This document shows, piece after piece, positions 1 through 8,398 of a stretch of DNA of 64,000 bases. The notes under the pieces were generated by a model. It did no database searches and was not told the DNA's origin. It saw only the letters and a list, made by a program, of their open reading frames with translations. This DNA comes from CAWJMD01 sp963843835 (lineage in GTDB: Bacteria > Actinomycetota > Actinomycetes > Actinomycetales > CAWJMD01). Position numbers and translations under genes: made by a program. Where the stretch lies: contig CAWJMD010000004.1 of assembly GCA_963843835.1 (NCBI GenBank), positions 124,001 through 188,000 on the forward strand, written 5' to 3'. How positions within the stretch are numbered: position 1 is the stretch's first letter; every line of letters begins with the position of its first letter.

Positions 1-111
1 GCCGCCGTCCACCGGGACGTGCCCTTCAGCAAGGCCATGACCGCCGCGGTGGACGCCGAGATCAGGGACCTTGCTCGCTGGCTCGACCTGGAGCTCGTCC
101 TGCCCGGCTGA
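1..111 (+). CDS. C-terminal fragment, possibly YcaQ/AlkZ-type winged-helix DNA glycosylase
   Basis: The window opens inside this gene. Only the last 36 residues are visible, ending at the TGA at 109-111. The tail (FSKAMTAAVDAEIRDLARWL and a following leucine-rich end) resembles the C-terminus of the winged-helix YcaQ/AlkZ family, whose members unhook interstrand DNA crosslinks and which often end in a short helix rich in Leu, Ala and Trp. The fragment is too short to be certain, so the family call rests on resemblance only. Two tight hairpins follow the stop codon. Confidence 0.4.
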   Translation, partial: AAVHRDVPFSKAMTAAVDAEIRDLARWLDLELVLPG

Positions 112-140
112 AGAGCCGGGTGCCGGCGCTTCGGCGCCGG
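103..140. terminator. Tandem hairpins between convergent genes
   Basis: Two perfect 7-bp stems follow each other: cccggct/agccggg with a GAAG loop at 103-120, which overlaps the stop codon of the upstream gene, and ccggcgc/gcgccgg with a stable TTCG tetraloop at 123-140. They lie between two convergent genes and can serve both directions. There is no T-tract, as is usual in high-GC actinobacteria. Confidence 0.6.
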
Positions 141-141
141 G

Positions 142-1122
142 TCAACCGTTGCTGACGTTCACGACGACCTTGCCTGCGGGGTGGCCCCGTTCGACCAGCG
201 CGACCGCCTGCGGTGCCTCAGCGAGCGGGTACGTGCTGTCGATGACCGGCACCAGCCGACCGGCCTCGACGAGCTCCCTGATCTCGTCCAGCGCCTCGGT
301 CGTCTCCTCGGCCAGGAACGACTTCAGCGTCTGGCCGACGAACCTGCTGAGGACGACGGCTTGAACGATGTTGCCGACGGGTCCGAGCCAGCGGTTGCCG
401 TCCCCGTACGACTGGATGAGCGTGCCCTTCGGCGTGAGCACCCGACGCAGGGACCGAGGGGCGTAGGTGCCACCGAGCTGGAAGATCAGGTCGTAACGGG
501 CCGGTCCGCCCGTGACGTCCTCGGTCGTGTAGTCGATGACGTGGTCGGCGCCGAGTCGCCGCACCAGCTCGACGTTGGCGCTGCTGCAGACGCCGGTGAC
601 CTCGGCGCCGAGATCCTTGGCGATCTGGACGGCAAAGGTCCCGACCCCGCCGGAGGCACCGATGACGAGGACGTGCTGCCCCGCACGGAGACCGCCTGCG
701 CGCAGCCCCTGGATGGCGGTGACGGCACCAAGCGGCACGGAGGCGGCCTGCTCGAAGCTGAGGTTGGCAGGCATGCGGGCCAAGCTGCTCCGGGGCACCG
801 CGACGTACTCGGCGAACGCGCCGTGGCCGAAGCCGTACACCCGGTCGCCGGGCGCGAAACCGGTGACGTTCCTGCCGACGTCCTCGACCGTTCCCGCCAC
901 GTCCCCGCCGGGAACGAGGAACTTCGGCTTGCGGACGCCGCCGAGGCCGGCCGGACGCATCAGGACCGGCTCGCCGCGGATGAAGTGCCAGTCCCAGGGG
1001 TTGGCTGAGCTGGCTCTCACCCGCACCAGCACGTCGTCGTCGCCCGGCGTGGGCCGGTCGATCTCGGCGAGATCGAGCACGTCCTCGGGTGCCCCGTACT
1101 CGCGCTGGACGATCGCCTGCAT
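142..1122 (-). CDS. NAD(P)-dependent zinc-free quinone oxidoreductase (MDR superfamily)
   Basis: A 326-residue medium-chain dehydrogenase/reductase. The N-terminal half is the GroES-like domain (SSANPWDWHFIRG region), and the middle carries the nucleotide-binding motif GASGGVGTFAVQIAK of the Rossmann fold. The Cys/His/Glu zinc ligands of classical alcohol dehydrogenases are not seen, which fits the quinone oxidoreductase branch that reduces quinones or enones with NADPH. The ATG at 1122 is chosen because GGTGAG lies just upstream and the protein start MQAIVQREYG aligns with family starts; the open frame extends much further upstream but runs through repeated DNA without protein-like character. 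The substrate is unknown. Confidence 0.85.
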   Translation of the reverse strand: MQAIVQREYGAPEDVLDLAEIDRPTPGDDDVLVRVRASSANPWDWHFIRGEPVLMRPAGLGGVRKPKFLVPGGDVAGTVEDVGRNVTGFAPGDRVYGFGHGAFAEYVAVPRSSLARMPANLSFEQAASVPLGAVTAIQGLRAGGLRAGQHVLVIGASGGVGTFAVQIAKDLGAEVTGVCSSANVELVRRLGADHVIDYTTEDVTGGPARYDLIFQLGGTYAPRSLRRVLTPKGTLIQSYGDGNRWLGPVGNIVQAVVLSRFVGQTLKSFLAEETTEALDEIRELVEAGRLVPVIDSTYPLAEAPQAVALVERGHPAGKVVVNVSNG

Positions 1123-1159
1123 CGATCTCACCTGTCCCTGGTCGTGGGTGTTCGTCTCA

Positions 1160-1261
1160 TTCTCGGGAGAACCGCGGCCCAAGGTGCCGTTTCGGGCGCT
1201 GTTCTCGGAGGAATCGCGACGGAGATGCCATCCAAAGGCGTCACTCTCGGGAGAATCGCGG
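1160..1261. repeat. Three degenerate 42-bp direct repeats
   Basis: Three copies start at 1160, 1202 and 1244, exactly 42 bp apart. The best conserved part is ttctcgggagaaccgcgg (copy 1), with variants ttctcggaggaatcgcga and ctctcgggagaatcgcgg. The core ttctc-gg-gagaa is itself an inverted repeat. Copies 1 and 2 lie between the oxidoreductase and the hydrolase gene; copy 3 covers the last codons of the hydrolase (minus strand, ends at 1241). The role is unknown: regulator sites or a dispersed intergenic repeat are both possible. Confidence 0.6.
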
Positions 1262-2038
1262 CAGGGGAGGGGCCTCCGCCACGAGGCGCACGAGGTGCTG
1301 ATACTCCTCGCGCATGCCGGGGTTGGCGATCCGGTCGTCGTCCGGCACCCGGCCGGCGATGACGTCGTCGAGGTAGCGGCGGTCGGCGTCGAGCCGTTCC
1401 ATCGGGGCGGACGAGGGGGTCCCGTGACCGGGGACCAGCACCGAGGCGCGTGCCACGTACGGCGCGAGCGCATCGAGCCCCGCGACGTACGCCGGCAGGT
1501 CGTCGGGCCAGAACGGCAGGGGCAGCTCGACGTCGCTCAGCATGTCGCCGACCACGAGAACGCTGCGGGCGGGCGCCCACAGCGCCGCGTGGCCCGGGGC
1601 ATGGCCGTCGTGGACGACCACCTCGAAGCGTTCTGTCGCGCCGTCGGAGCCGAACGGCGCCGGGAGCTCGTCACCCGGAAGGGGTTCGACCCCGCCGAAG
1701 AGCGCGAGGACCTCGTCGGTGTACCCGGGACCGAGATGAGCCTGCAGCTCTGCGGCGTGCTCGCGGGCCGCCTGTGCGCCGGCGGCCGACGCCCATCGCG
1801 GCGCCTCACCGAACCGCGGGTGCCACAGCAGGTGGTCGTGGTGGGGGTGCGTGCTGAAGCCGGATGTCACCCGGATGCCGCGCTCGTCCAGCGCGTCGGC
1901 GATCGCCTCGAGCTCGTCCGGGAGCCACGCCGGGTCCACGAGGACTCCACTGTCTCCGGCTGTGAAGAGGGTTGAGGTCGTGGACATCTTGCGACTCGTG
2001 GTGACGAAGACGTCGTCAGCGACGGGGACGAGCAGCAC
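1241..2038 (-). CDS. Metallo-beta-lactamase-fold hydrolase
   Basis: A 265-residue MBL-fold protein. The zinc motif HPHHDH (HxHxDH) sits near residue 63, followed by the later ligands in HAPGH, GDM and PGHGT, so both metals can be bound. The length suits a single-domain MBL hydrolase acting on a thioester, lactone or phosphodiester; which one cannot be read from the sequence. It starts with GTG at 2038. Its first 23 bases overlap the end of the upstream minus-strand gene, so the two are probably co-transcribed. Its last codons fall inside the third 42-bp repeat. Confidence 0.8.
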   Translation of the reverse strand: MLLVPVADDVFVTTSRKMSTTSTLFTAGDSGVLVDPAWLPDELEAIADALDERGIRVTSGFSTHPHHDHLLWHPRFGEAPRWASAAGAQAAREHAAELQAHLGPGYTDEVLALFGGVEPLPGDELPAPFGSDGATERFEVVVHDGHAPGHAALWAPARSVLVVGDMLSDVELPLPFWPDDLPAYVAGLDALAPYVARASVLVPGHGTPSSAPMERLDADRRYLDDVIAGRVPDDDRIANPGMREEYQHLVRLVAEAPPLPRFSRE

Positions 2039-2675
2039 GAGCAGATCGTAACGACGGGCGGCACCGACCGGGCTCGCGGCTGCGTGGGGTCGGCAGTCCC
2101 GTCGTCTCGCGTGACGCGGCGACCAGGCCTGCCGTCCAACCGGGTGCCCGTCCGTGCCGGGGCATCTGCACGCTGCCGACGTCGTGCCCGCTGCTGGCGA
2201 GGAGCCAGGAGATCAACGAGTTCGAGTTCCACATGTCCCCGCTGTCCAGCGGGTCCCGACCCCACGTCAGCGTCGGGAACGCGGGGACGAGGTCGAGCAC
2301 GCGCCGGGCCTGCTCGACGTCGGCGCTGAGCCGCAGGGGGCTATCCACCGCCTCGGCGCCGTCCGGGATCATCCCGTCGCGCCAGCGGCGCACCTCGTAG
2401 CGGAAGGCACGCGATCTCCCGAGGACCGCGAGCCCTACCGGGCCCTCTGCGACCACTCCGCGCTCGACCTCGCCATTCCCCCACACCGGCGTCATCTCGA
2501 TGACGAAGCGTCCCGCGTCGAGTTCCACCTCGAGTGCGGAGTGGTAGAGGTCGCACCGTTCGCGTCGTTCGTACGTGGCCGTCAGGGCCTCGTAGAGGCG
2601 CCCGCTCCACCGCACGACGCCCGGGCCCTCTCCCGCACCCAGGGGCAGCCAGAAGAGGTCGACGCCGACGGCCAT
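2016..2675 (-). CDS. Hypothetical protein, unknown family
   Basis: A 219-residue protein with no signal peptide or membrane segment. The start ATG at 2675 has GGAGGG seven bases upstream; longer frames exist but would run into the divergent gene at 2812. The first 185 residues look like a folded soluble domain rich in Trp and acidic residues (VDLFWLPLGAGEGPGVVRW, then GRxPGWTAGL at the end of the domain). The last 35 residues are Arg/Pro-rich and low in complexity, so a frameshift near the 3' end or a natural tail are both possible. It overlaps the hydrolase gene by 23 bases. I do not recognise the function. Confidence 0.55.
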   Translation of the reverse strand: MAVGVDLFWLPLGAGEGPGVVRWSGRLYEALTATYERRERCDLYHSALEVELDAGRFVIEMTPVWGNGEVERGVVAEGPVGLAVLGRSRAFRYEVRRWRDGMIPDGAEAVDSPLRLSADVEQARRVLDLVPAFPTLTWGRDPLDSGDMWNSNSLISWLLASSGHDVGSVQMPRHGRAPGWTAGLVAASRETTGLPTPRSREPGRCRPSLRSARAARPRR

Positions 2676-2811
2676 CACCACGCCCTCCGTCCCGGTTCCC
2701 GGCCGCATCGTCGCGGACGGGACGACCACCTGGGCAGGGACGGAGGTCCTGTCGCAGGCCCCCAGACCTTCGACCCTGGACCAGGAGCCCGGTCTGGACT
2801 CTGCTGAGGTC

Positions 2812-3909
2812 ATGGAGCCCAGCACCACGCCGGCGCCTCGTACCGGAGCGACGGGTGAGGTGTCGGCAGCCATCGAGCGCTGGCTGGCCGACGGGATCAT
2901 CACGCCGGACCAGGCGGCCCGGATGCGCGCCGACGAGCCTGCGTCGGGCGGCCAGGCGCGACACGAGGCGGGTGGCCCTGTCCGGCGCCAGACGCCAGCC
3001 GCGGCCCTGGTGGCAGAGGCTCTGGGTTACCTGGGCGGCGTGATCATCGTGGTCGCCGTCGGCCTGGTGGTCGGCAGTGTGTGGGACGACCTGTCTGCGG
3101 TGCTGCGAGTCGGTCTCGTCGCCGCGGTGACGATCGTGCTGCTGGTGGCGGGTGCCCTCATCCCGACTCGGCTCGGAGCCACCGGGGACCGGCTGCGGTC
3201 GGTCCTGTGGCTCGCCTCGTCCATCGCGCTGGCCGGGCTTCTCGGGGTCGCCGCATCCGAGTGGGCGACGTGGGGGGAGGAGGGCGTGGCGACGGTCACC
3301 TCCCTCGGTACCGCGGTCTACTCGGCGGGCTTGTGGCGGGTGCATCGCCATCTCCTCCAGCACGTCGCGGTCTTCGTCCCGCTGCTCGTGGCCGCCTCGA
3401 CCGTCGTGTCGTCGACGACGGACACGCAGGCGCTGCCCGGGTTGGGGGTGTGGGCCGTGTCGACCGCGTGGTTCGCCCTGGCGTGGGGAGGTGTCCTCCC
3501 CGGCCGGCACGTGGGCACGTTCCTGGGCGCGGCCGGGGGTGTCATCGCCTCCGTCACGACCCTCGACGAGGGTTGGGGCGTCGTTCTGGGGCTGGCCACC
3601 GTCGCCGCGGTCATCGGTCTGGCCCTGCTCTTCCGCGACCTCCTCATCCTGGGCGTCGGCGCGATCGGGACGCTCCTGCTGCTTCCGCCGATCATGGACC
3701 GCTACTTCCCGGGAGCCCTGGCCCCGGCGCTGGTTCTCCTGGCGCTGGGCGTGCTGCTGGTGGCCGCCGCGGTGTACACGACGAGACGGCGCGGCGACGC
3801 TGCGCCCGGTACGGATCCGCGATGGGCGACCGGCACCCGACGGGTGGGCGCGCTGACCGCCCTGGTGGTCGTCGTGGCGGCGTCAGTCGTCGTCACCGTG
3901 GCGGGCTGA
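2812..3909 (+). CDS. DUF2157-type membrane protein
   Basis: A 365-residue protein. The N-terminal 50 residues contain the short helical segment typical of DUF2157 (IERWLADGIITPDQAARM), followed by a Pro/Gly-rich linker and then about ten hydrophobic segments from residue 65 to the end, with basic loops between them. Members of this family are integral membrane proteins of unknown role. It is transcribed divergently from the 2016-2675 gene with about 136 bases between starts. A small gene for a monooxygenase-fold protein follows 103 bases later. Confidence 0.75.
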   Translation: MEPSTTPAPRTGATGEVSAAIERWLADGIITPDQAARMRADEPASGGQARHEAGGPVRRQTPAAALVAEALGYLGGVIIVVAVGLVVGSVWDDLSAVLRVGLVAAVTIVLLVAGALIPTRLGATGDRLRSVLWLASSIALAGLLGVAASEWATWGEEGVATVTSLGTAVYSAGLWRVHRHLLQHVAVFVPLLVAASTVVSSTTDTQALPGLGVWAVSTAWFALAWGGVLPGRHVGTFLGAAGGVIASVTTLDEGWGVVLGLATVAAVIGLALLFRDLLILGVGAIGTLLLLPPIMDRYFPGALAPALVLLALGVLLVAAAVYTTRRRGDAAPGTDPRWATGTRRVGALTALVVVVAASVVVTVAG

Positions 3910-4012
3910 CCTGCGAGCGACCGAGGCGCGGCCGCGGGGGGTCTTCCGTCCCGGCCGACTTCGGCGGATCGTGGGCAGGGACAACGGCACCAGAGAGGTC
4001 GGAGGTGGGGTC

Positions 4013-4306
4013 GTGATCTACACGCTGGGGATCTGGACTGTACGAGAGGGCTCCGAGGACGAGTTCGTGGAGGCATGGACGCGCATGGCGGACGAGACGC
4101 GTCTGCAGTTCACGTCGGCGACCGGCACCTTGCTGCGGGACGCCGACCGGACGAACCGGTTCATCAGCTTCGGGCCCTGGGAGTCGGCGGACCAGGTGGC
4201 GCAGTGGCGTGCCTCGTCGGCCTTCATCGCAGGTCAGGCCCGGCTCAGGCCGCTGCTGGAGAGCTTCGAGCCGCACACGATGGACGAGGTGGAGCGCCGG
4301 GGGTGA
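4013..4306 (+). CDS. Antibiotic biosynthesis monooxygenase (ABM) domain protein
   Basis: A 97-residue ABM-fold (dimeric alpha/beta barrel) protein. It shows the usual pattern of IYTLGIWTVREGSEDEFVEAW, a central FISFGPWES strand and a C-terminal helix. The family includes small cofactor-free monooxygenases and haem-degrading enzymes, but many members only have the fold. The GTG at 4013 is chosen because GGAGGT lies at 4001-4006. The neighbours give no pathway. Confidence 0.75.
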   Translation: MIYTLGIWTVREGSEDEFVEAWTRMADETRLQFTSATGTLLRDADRTNRFISFGPWESADQVAQWRASSAFIAGQARLRPLLESFEPHTMDEVERRG

Positions 4307-4409
4307 CCGGTGCGGCTCACCCGATCGGGCCTCCAGGGGCATTCCCCGCGGAGAGCCCACCGGCGTAGCGTGCAGGGCCGGGGACCGTCCGAGAGACCGG
4401 AGGCGCGTG

Positions 4410-5768
4410 GTGGCCAAGCAGCACAAGATCCTGCTCGACGAGTCGGAGATGCCGACACGCTGGTACAACGTGATCCCCGACCTGCCCAGCCCGCCGCCGC
4501 CACCGCTGCACCCGGCCACCATGCAGCCCCTCGGCCCGGACGACCTCGCGCCGCTCTTCCCGATGGACCTGATCATGCAGGAGGTGACCCAGGAGAGCTA
4601 CGTCGACATCCCCGAGGAGGTGCTCGACGTCTATCGCCTGTGGCGTCCCTCGCCGCTCTACCGGGCGCACCGGCTGGAGCAGGCGCTCGGGACGCCGGCG
4701 CGCATCTACTACAAGTACGAGGGTGTCTCCCCGGCCGGCTCGCACAAGCCCAACACGTCTGTGCCGCAGGCGTTCTACAACATGAAGAGCGGCGTCACCA
4801 AGATCACGACCGAGACCGGTGCGGGCCAGTGGGGCACCGCGCTCGCCTTCGCGTGCGGCGTCTATGGGCTCGAGTGCGAGGTGTGGCAGGTCGGTGCCTC
4901 CTACGACGCCAAGCCCTACCGGCGTTCGGTGATGGAGACCTACGGTGCGACCGTCCACCGCAGCCCGTCCGACCTGACCGAGTCCGGCCGAAAGATCCTC
5001 GCGGACGACCCGAACCACCCGGGCAGCCTCGGCATCGCGATCAGCGAGGCCGTCGAGGTCGCGGCACAGGGGGAGTCGACGCACTACGCCCTGGGCAGCG
5101 TGCTCAACCACGTGCTGCTGCACCAGACGATCATCGGCGAGGAGGCGTTGCTCCAGTTCGCCAAGGTCGGCGAGACGCCTGACCTGATCGTGGGCTGCAC
5201 CGGTGGCGGGTCGAACTTCGCCGGCCTGTCCTTCCCCTTCCTGCGCGAGAAGCTGGCGGGGCGCATCTCGCCCACGATCCGCGCAGTCGAGCCTTCGGCG
5301 TGCCCCTCGCTCACGCGGGGCACCTACGCCTACGACTACGGCGACACAGCCGGCTTCACGCCGCTGCTGAAGATGCACACGCTCGGGCACGACTTCGTCC
5401 CGGACCCGATCCACGCAGGCGGCCTGCGTTACCACGGCATGAGCCCCCTCATCTCGCACGTGTACGAGCTCGGCCTGATGGAGGCCATCGCGATCCCGCA
5501 GCTCGAGTGCTTCGAGGCGGCAGTGACCTTCGCCCGCCACGAGGGCATCGTGCCCGCTCCCGAGCCGACCCACGCCATCGCCGCCTGCATCCGAGAGGCG
5601 CTGGCGTGCAAGGAGTCCGGCGAGGAGAAGGTGATCCTGACGGCCCTCTGCGGGCACGGCCACTTCGACATGGCCGCCTACGACGCCTTCCTCGGCGGCC
5701 GCATGGTCGACGAGGAGCTGAGCGACGAGCGGCTCGCCGAACCGCTCACGCGCCTGCCACAGTTCTGA
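4410..5768 (+). CDS. TrpB-like PLP-dependent enzyme (TrpB2 type)
   Basis: A 452-residue fold-type II PLP enzyme of the TrpB2 group, which is longer than ordinary tryptophan synthase beta (about 400 residues). The PLP lysine is Lys113 in GSHKPN, and the cofactor phosphate loop is CTGGGSN. TrpB2 enzymes join indole and serine and usually work without TrpA; no trpA is nearby. The second of two adjacent GTG codons (4410) is chosen, because GGAGG at 4399-4403 is then six bases away. It may salvage indole or serve another amino acid reaction. Confidence 0.85.
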   Translation: MAKQHKILLDESEMPTRWYNVIPDLPSPPPPPLHPATMQPLGPDDLAPLFPMDLIMQEVTQESYVDIPEEVLDVYRLWRPSPLYRAHRLEQALGTPARIYYKYEGVSPAGSHKPNTSVPQAFYNMKSGVTKITTETGAGQWGTALAFACGVYGLECEVWQVGASYDAKPYRRSVMETYGATVHRSPSDLTESGRKILADDPNHPGSLGIAISEAVEVAAQGESTHYALGSVLNHVLLHQTIIGEEALLQFAKVGETPDLIVGCTGGGSNFAGLSFPFLREKLAGRISPTIRAVEPSACPSLTRGTYAYDYGDTAGFTPLLKMHTLGHDFVPDPIHAGGLRYHGMSPLISHVYELGLMEAIAIPQLECFEAAVTFARHEGIVPAPEPTHAIAACIREALACKESGEEKVILTALCGHGHFDMAAYDAFLGGRMVDEELSDERLAEPLTRLPQF

Positions 5769-5790
5769 CCGGTCGTCCGGCACGCTGGAC

Positions 5791-6645
5791 CTACCCCGAG
5801 ACGTCGCCCCGGTGGGCCACGGCGAACTCGCGGTAAGTGCGCGCCGGACGCCCGGTGAGCCGCTCGACCCCGTCCGTCACCGTGGTCAGGTGTCCGGCGC
5901 GGACGGCCTGGTACTGGGTGATGATCGCGTCCGCGAGCCAGTCCGGTAGCCCGGCGGCCACGAGACTGGCTCGGTAGCCGTCGGCGGGGACGTCGACGTA
6001 CTCCACCGGACGACCGATCACCTCCGCGAGCTCGGCCGCGGCCTCGGGCATGGTGATGGCGACGGGTCCGGTCAGGTCGACCTCGCGCGTCCCCCCTCCG
6101 CTCGTCAGGGCCGCGACGGCCGCGGCGGCGATGTCGGCGGCGTCGATGAACGACGCCGCCCCGTCTCCGGTCATCCCGTACCAGCGGCCCTCGGCACGGA
6201 TGGTCGGTACCGGGAGCAGGTGCGTCTGCATGTACCCGGCGGGCCTGAGGATCGTTCGCTCCATGCCCGACGCGTCGAGGTGGTCGTCGATCTCCGCGTG
6301 CCAGCGGCCGAGGGCGCTCGGCGAGGCGGGGTCAGCACCCATCATGGAGACGGCGACGACCCGTGAGACGCCGGCCGACCGAGCGGAGTCGACGGCGGCC
6401 TTCTCGCGTCGCGCCTGGTCCGGGTGGGGTGGTGAGAGCAGGAGCATCTGCTCGCACCCCTCGACCGCACGGCTGATGGTGTCCGGGTCGTCGAGGTCGC
6501 CGTCCACCGCTTCGTGGCCGGCCGCCTCGATGGCGTCGCGACCGACCGCCGAGTGGGCGAGCGCCCTGGCGCGGACGCCCTGACCCGCCAGCTGCGTCAA
6601 CAGCGCGCTCCCGATGTTCCCGGTCGCTCCGGTGAGGACGATCAT
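5791..6645 (-). CDS. NmrA-like NAD(P)H-binding oxidoreductase
   Basis: A 284-residue atypical short-chain dehydrogenase of the NmrA/HSCARG group. The N-terminal TGATGNIGSALL is the glycine-rich dinucleotide loop. The catalytic Tyr-xxx-Lys of classical SDRs is not evident, as is common in this group, whose members act as quinone reductases or redox sensors. A strong GGAGGAG lies just upstream of the ATG at 6645. It ends 22 bases from the TrpB-like gene, tail to tail. About 200 bases upstream (6646-6847) hold no gene that I can support. Confidence 0.8.
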   Translation of the reverse strand: MIVLTGATGNIGSALLTQLAGQGVRARALAHSAVGRDAIEAAGHEAVDGDLDDPDTISRAVEGCEQMLLLSPPHPDQARREKAAVDSARSAGVSRVVAVSMMGADPASPSALGRWHAEIDDHLDASGMERTILRPAGYMQTHLLPVPTIRAEGRWYGMTGDGAASFIDAADIAAAAVAALTSGGGTREVDLTGPVAITMPEAAAELAEVIGRPVEYVDVPADGYRASLVAAGLPDWLADAIITQYQAVRAGHLTTVTDGVERLTGRPARTYREFAVAHRGDVSG

Positions 6646-6847
6646 GGCCCCTCTCCTCCCTCGCCGCGCAGGCACCATCGTCCCGCCGAAGAGGCAGGAC
6701 CGGTGTGCCTGCACGCCCCATGGTGCTCCTGGTGAGCCGAGAAGGCCACGGTCACTGACTGGCTCGTCGCTCACCCGCCGTGGCGGACGACCTGCGTCCA
6801 GCAGGTCGGTGCCGCGTTCGAGCGTCCCGCATGTCACGGTGCGGATG

Positions 6848-8302
6848 TCATGGCGTCCTCTGCCACTCGGCGACGACCCGGCGGAACTTGCCCCCGGGGC
6901 TCTGCTGTGGCGGCTCATCGGCCCGGAGGAGCTCGACGTCGCCCAGGCCTTGATCGTCGATGTACCTGCGCAAGTCGGCCAGGAGACCCCGCCACACCTC
7001 CTCGACGGCGGAGTTCGGCTCGGGCTCGAGCCGAACCCGGACCGACGCCGGCCCGGACTGGACCAGCTGCAGGCGACGGACGCCGACAGTTCGGTCCCCG
7101 ATGGCGCCGATCGCCAGCGGTAGCACGTGGACGAGGCGGCCGCCGGTCGCCGTCAGGTTCAAGACGTCGTCGGCGCGCCCGGCGACCCGGACAGCGGGCA
7201 GCGCCGTGCCGCAGGGGCACGGGTCAGGCCGCGCGAGCACGGAGTCTCCCAGGTCGTAGCGGATGATCGGCTGGAGACGGTTCGCCAGGTTCGTCAGCAG
7301 GACCGTGTGGGATACCTCCCCGGGCGGGGCGGGGCGCAGGTTCTCGTCGACCGGTTCGAGGATCGCCCAGTCGCTGCTCACGTGCAGCCAGTCCTCCGCG
7401 CAGCCGAACGCGAAGAACAGGCCTTCGGACGCGGCGTAGGAGTCCCTCACCAGGCACGCGAACGATGCCTCGAGGTGCGCCCGGAGGTCGGCCGGCAGGG
7501 ACTCCCCCGAAGTAGCCGCCAGGACGGGCCGCAGGCGCAGCCGGCCGGCGTCCTGCTCACCGGCAAGAAGCTCCAACGCGCTCGGGTACCCGGCGAGCAC
7601 GGTCGGCCGGTACTCGTTGAGCCCGGCGACGAGCTCGGCCAGCGGGCGCTGCACGGAGAACACCCGGATCGCGCGCGACGCGATACGGCTCGCGCGCCGG
7701 CTCCGCTCGTTCCATCCCGCACCGGCGAAGTGCCCGCCGGTGCCCACGAGCGCCGCGTATCGCACCCCCCGCCGGGCCAGGCTCAGCCACTCGCCGACCG
7801 TGAACCAGCCGAGATAGCTGCGCATCGCCAGGAGCGCATCGTGCACGGCGACCGCGCCGGCGTCGTGCACGAACAACCCGGGGCGACCCGTCGTGCCCGA
7901 ACTCGTGCAGACGAACGACCCGCCCCGGTACGGGGCACCTACCCGGGTCGGATCCGCGACGAAGGCCTCCACATCGGCCCGCGTCACGCGCGGATCGGTG
8001 ACCCAGTCGTCGAAGGCGGCCATCAGCTCAGGCTTGGAGACCGACGGCAGGTCCTGCGACGCGACGTCTTCGCTCGGAAGGCCCCGGTACAGGCGACGGT
8101 AGAAGGGAGACGACGTACGAGCGTGGCTGATCAGCGCTTGCAGGCGATGCTGCCGCCGCCGAGCCAGGCCCGCCGGCCCCTCCCGCTCGGCCCGCCACAG
8201 ATCGACGCTGAGCCGTCCCACGCCCGGCCCTGCCCGCACCAGCCTCACCTCCGGTGGTCGGAGCGACCGCGGCGCCAGCCCGGGCGTGTCCGACCCTCTC
8301 AT
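6848..8302 (-). CDS. Phenylacetate-CoA ligase-like adenylating enzyme
   Basis: A 484-residue member of the PaaK branch of the acyl-adenylate superfamily. It has the A3 ATP loop CTSSGTTGRPG, the YAASEG segment (A5-like), RYDLGD (A7-like) and a basic C-terminal subdomain (SPGGKFRR, holding the likely catalytic Lys). A CxCG motif (PCPCGT) near residue 370 is common in PaaK-like proteins. PaaK enzymes attach aryl acids to CoA, but no phenylacetate pathway gene is nearby, so the substrate is open. The start is uncertain: ATG 8302 is preferred over TTG 8320. It is divergent from the DsbA-like gene. Confidence 0.75.
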   Translation of the reverse strand: MRGSDTPGLAPRSLRPPEVRLVRAGPGVGRLSVDLWRAEREGPAGLARRRQHRLQALISHARTSSPFYRRLYRGLPSEDVASQDLPSVSKPELMAAFDDWVTDPRVTRADVEAFVADPTRVGAPYRGGSFVCTSSGTTGRPGLFVHDAGAVAVHDALLAMRSYLGWFTVGEWLSLARRGVRYAALVGTGGHFAGAGWNERSRRASRIASRAIRVFSVQRPLAELVAGLNEYRPTVLAGYPSALELLAGEQDAGRLRLRPVLAATSGESLPADLRAHLEASFACLVRDSYAASEGLFFAFGCAEDWLHVSSDWAILEPVDENLRPAPPGEVSHTVLLTNLANRLQPIIRYDLGDSVLARPDPCPCGTALPAVRVAGRADDVLNLTATGGRLVHVLPLAIGAIGDRTVGVRRLQLVQSGPASVRVRLEPEPNSAVEEVWRGLLADLRRYIDDQGLGDVELLRADEPPQQSPGGKFRRVVAEWQRTP

Positions 8303-8398
8303 TATCGCCCCCGAGGTCAACGAGCCCGATCAGGGCGGGAGGCGAGGTCTGCCCGTGACGCTCGAGCCGAGCGCTCGTCCGCTGTCTACGCTGATGTG

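Noticed and set aside
6646..6847. Hidden gene in the gap between the NmrA-like and PaaK-like genes
   Set aside because: Open frames exist on both strands but none has a ribosome site, leaderless box or protein-like composition.
8303..8320. TTG 8320 as the start of the PaaK-like gene
   Set aside because: No ribosome site is seen there and an ATG lies six codons downstream.
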